Shown here: in pieces, positions 5,451-6,401 of the stretch
Layout: every line of letters begins with the position of its first letter
Numbering within the stretch: the first letter of the stretch is position 1
Program-made: the position numbers and the translations under genes
DNA from: CAYZXU01 sp964482535
Lineage (GTDB): Bacteria > Desulfobacterota > Desulfobacteria > Desulfobacterales > BuS5
Reading direction: 5' to 3'
DNA length: 6,401 bases
NCBI GenBank assembly: GCA_964482535.1
Contig: CAYZXU010000129.1
Span: 1 to 6,401 of the forward strand
The notes under the pieces: model-generated
What the model was told of the DNA's origin: nothing
What the model saw: the letters and a program-made list of their open reading frames with translations, nothing else
The model's database searches: none

Positions 5451-5457
5451 GGAGGGG
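5451..5457 (+). promoter_or_regulatory. Ribosome binding site of the RHH gene
   Basis: GGAGGGG lies 5 nt before GTG 5463. The alternative GTG at 5457 overlaps the site itself, so 5463 is the better start. Confidence 0.65.
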
Positions 5458-5462
5458 TGGCG

Positions 5463-5762
5463 GTGAGCTTCCTGGCACCAGAGGAGAGGAAGAAAACGGA
5501 GGTCCTGCAGATCAGGTGCGACCCCTCCCTGATACGGCTATTCAAGCTGTTCACCGTTGAGAACGGGTTCAAGAGCTACGCCGATGCTCTAGAGTACCTT
5601 CTACTCAGCGCAGGCTACAGGAGGGAGCGGACACTGAAGCTGAAGCTGGTGGATCAAAGCGGAGTTGAGGCGGTGGAGCACAGGTCAGAGCAAAAAACAG
5701 GGCTGCCTACTCACGTGAAGCTGAAGGTCGTTGATGAAGTTGAAAAACCTACGCGAACTTGA
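5463..5762 (+). CDS. Ribbon-helix-helix (CopG/Arc-like) transcriptional regulator, 99 aa
   Basis: The only plus-strand gene, transcribed divergently from the structural operon. GTG 5463 is favoured over GTG 5457 because of the position of the ribosome site. Residues 12-50 match the RHH pattern: a strand TEVLQIRC (12-19) for DNA contact, helix A (DPSLIRLFKLFTVE, 20-33), the turn NGF, then helix B (KSYADALEYLLLSAG, 37-51). RHH proteins work as dimers that insert the paired strands into the DNA major groove, and many repress their own operons. Residues 53-99 are an unusual, highly charged tail with two similar segments, KLKLVDQSGVEA and KLKVVDEVEKP. This tail may mediate oligomerisation or partner binding. 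It is a likely regulator of the promoter region beside it. Its 3' end overlaps the convergent 213-aa gene by 14 bp. The RHH fold is inferred from pattern only. Confidence 0.8.
   Translation: MSFLAPEERKKTEVLQIRCDPSLIRLFKLFTVENGFKSYADALEYLLLSAGYRRERTLKLKLVDQSGVEAVEHRSEQKTGLPTHVKLKVVDEVEKPTRT
5692..5697 (-). terminator. Minus-strand T6 tract, possible secondary terminator of the 213-aa gene
   Basis: Six consecutive T on the minus strand lie about 50 nt past the stop of the 213-aa gene, inside the convergent RHH gene. Short U-tracts can end archaeal transcripts without a hairpin. The call is weak because it also simply encodes residues of the RHH protein. Confidence 0.25.
5743..5747 (-). terminator. 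Minus-strand T5 tract just after the stop of the 213-aa gene
   Basis: The minus strand reads TAG-G-TTTTT-C immediately after the stop of the 213-aa gene, which is placed as expected for an archaeal U-tract terminator. No stem-loop accompanies it. It could limit read-through antisense to the RHH gene. Confidence 0.35.
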
Positions 5763-6390
5763 TGTTTGCTGCAGGAGCAGGTGCTGCAGCCTTCTCCTCA
5801 GTGGAGGCTCCAGCGGAGGCAGGGGCAAACGCAGCTGGGGCCACAGCGTAAGCCGCTGTTGCTGGAGACATGGCTTCCTCAACGTAGTCCCAGACCTTGG
5901 TGGTCATGTGCCCTCCAAGCGCCGTTAGCACGAAGTCAGCTTCCTCTGGCACCCTCACAAACCTTGGAAGCAACACTAGCGCGACTCCGCCAACCGTGTT
6001 GATCCACGTTGAGGGCCTCTCGTGAACTGGTGCAGCCTCCTTGCCCAGAACTCTGTCGAGTTCAACTAAACCTCTCTCAATACCTTTTGCGATGTGCTGC
6101 CCACCAACTATGAGTCCAACCTCCTTCCAGGTGGGCATCCCGCCATCACCGCTACTACCTCTGCTTTGACTGCCTTTTATAGTTTCGGTTACTAGGCATA
6201 GTGGACATTTCTTCAGCCTCTCCTTCACCCTCTCGACTCCGGGGAAGGCTTCAACGGGCTCGTAGCGGATCCTTGCAAGGGCTCCGGACTCACCTATCAT
6301 CAACTTGATGTTGCCTCTACCCCTGTAGCTCCTCGTGTAGGCTATCGGCTCATCCCTGACAACAACCTCGATTGCCCTTGGCTCCGGCAC
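5749..6390 (-). CDS. 213-aa protein with hydrophobic stretch and Ala/Pro-rich C-terminal tail, unknown function
   Basis: GTG at 6390 lies 6 nt after GGTGG (6397-6401), which supports this start, but the frame stays open to the window edge, so a longer protein cannot be excluded. Residues 1-45 are charged and strand-like (IEVVVRDEPIAYTRSYRGRG). C62-P-L-C65 is one CxxC pair without a second pair, so a full zinc ribbon is not seen. Residues 74-84 are a Ser/Gly linker. Residues 85-174 hold GLIVGGQHIAKGIERGLVEL and the hydrophobic stretch WINTVGGVALVLLPRFV (129-145), then LTALGGHMTTKVWDYVEEAM. Residues 175-213 are an Ala/Pro tail resembling a flexible linker or surface tail. The hydrophobic stretch is short and followed by charges, so membrane insertion is uncertain. 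It might be a virion membrane or assembly protein. No family is recognised, and it is not part of the operon that begins at 5376. Confidence 0.72.
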   Translation of the reverse strand: MPEPRAIEVVVRDEPIAYTRSYRGRGNIKLMIGESGALARIRYEPVEAFPGVERVKERLKKCPLCLVTETIKGSQSRGSSGDGGMPTWKEVGLIVGGQHIAKGIERGLVELDRVLGKEAAPVHERPSTWINTVGGVALVLLPRFVRVPEEADFVLTALGGHMTTKVWDYVEEAMSPATAAYAVAPAAFAPASAGASTEEKAAAPAPAANIKFA

Positions 6391-6401
6391 TAGCGACCAC
6401 C

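Noticed and set aside
5377..5478. Upstream extension of the first operon gene to 5478 (34 extra residues)
   Set aside because: It would run through the TATA element and the start of the divergent gene, and the strong ribosome site points to ATG 5376.
5123..5560. Plus-strand open frame of 145 codons across the promoter region
   Set aside because: It lies antisense to the 171-aa gene, is Ser-rich and repetitive in the way of shadow frames, and has no ribosome site.

Overview
The window looks like a structural-gene module from a thermophilic archaeal virus, provirus or related virion-like element. The archaeal assignment rests on four things. Ribosome sites match the archaeal GGAGGTGAT pattern. 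GTG and TTG starts are frequent. A BRE/TATA-type promoter is visible at 5412-5424. The adhesin starts with a pectate-lyase-like domain of a type I associate with archaea and their viruses. I see no replication, integrase, terminase or recognisable capsid gene, so free virus, provirus and other injection or appendage particle cannot be told apart. No database search was possible; family statements are from memory.

Layout. From 5376 down to position 1, ten genes lie on the minus strand with little or no space between them, and probably form one operon. In transcription order: a 171-aa helix-plus-beta protein, a 110-aa beta protein, a 179-aa beta protein, a 127-aa beta protein, a 151-aa beta protein, a 43-aa TTG-start gene that is easily overlooked, a 194-aa tryptophan-rich protein, a 188-aa beta-sandwich-like protein, a 128-aa beta protein, and a right-handed beta-helix adhesin (442 residues visible, running off the left edge). 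None has an evident signal peptide, which fits particle assembly inside the cell. The adhesin ends in a domain of the type seen at the C-termini of phage tail and fibre proteins, so the operon probably ends with the host-recognition component.

At 5377-5462 lies a compact divergent control region. It has one TATA-like element that could serve both directions, flanked by two perfect inverted repeats. To its right, on the plus strand, is a ribbon-helix-helix (RHH) type DNA-binding protein, a natural candidate regulator of itself and of the structural operon. Facing it on the minus strand is a 213-aa protein with a hydrophobic stretch and an Ala/Pro-rich tail; the two genes overlap tail to tail by 14 bp.

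Genes fill almost the whole window. There is no gene-free stretch over about 90 bp, and I see no tRNA, rRNA, CRISPR array or insertion sequence.
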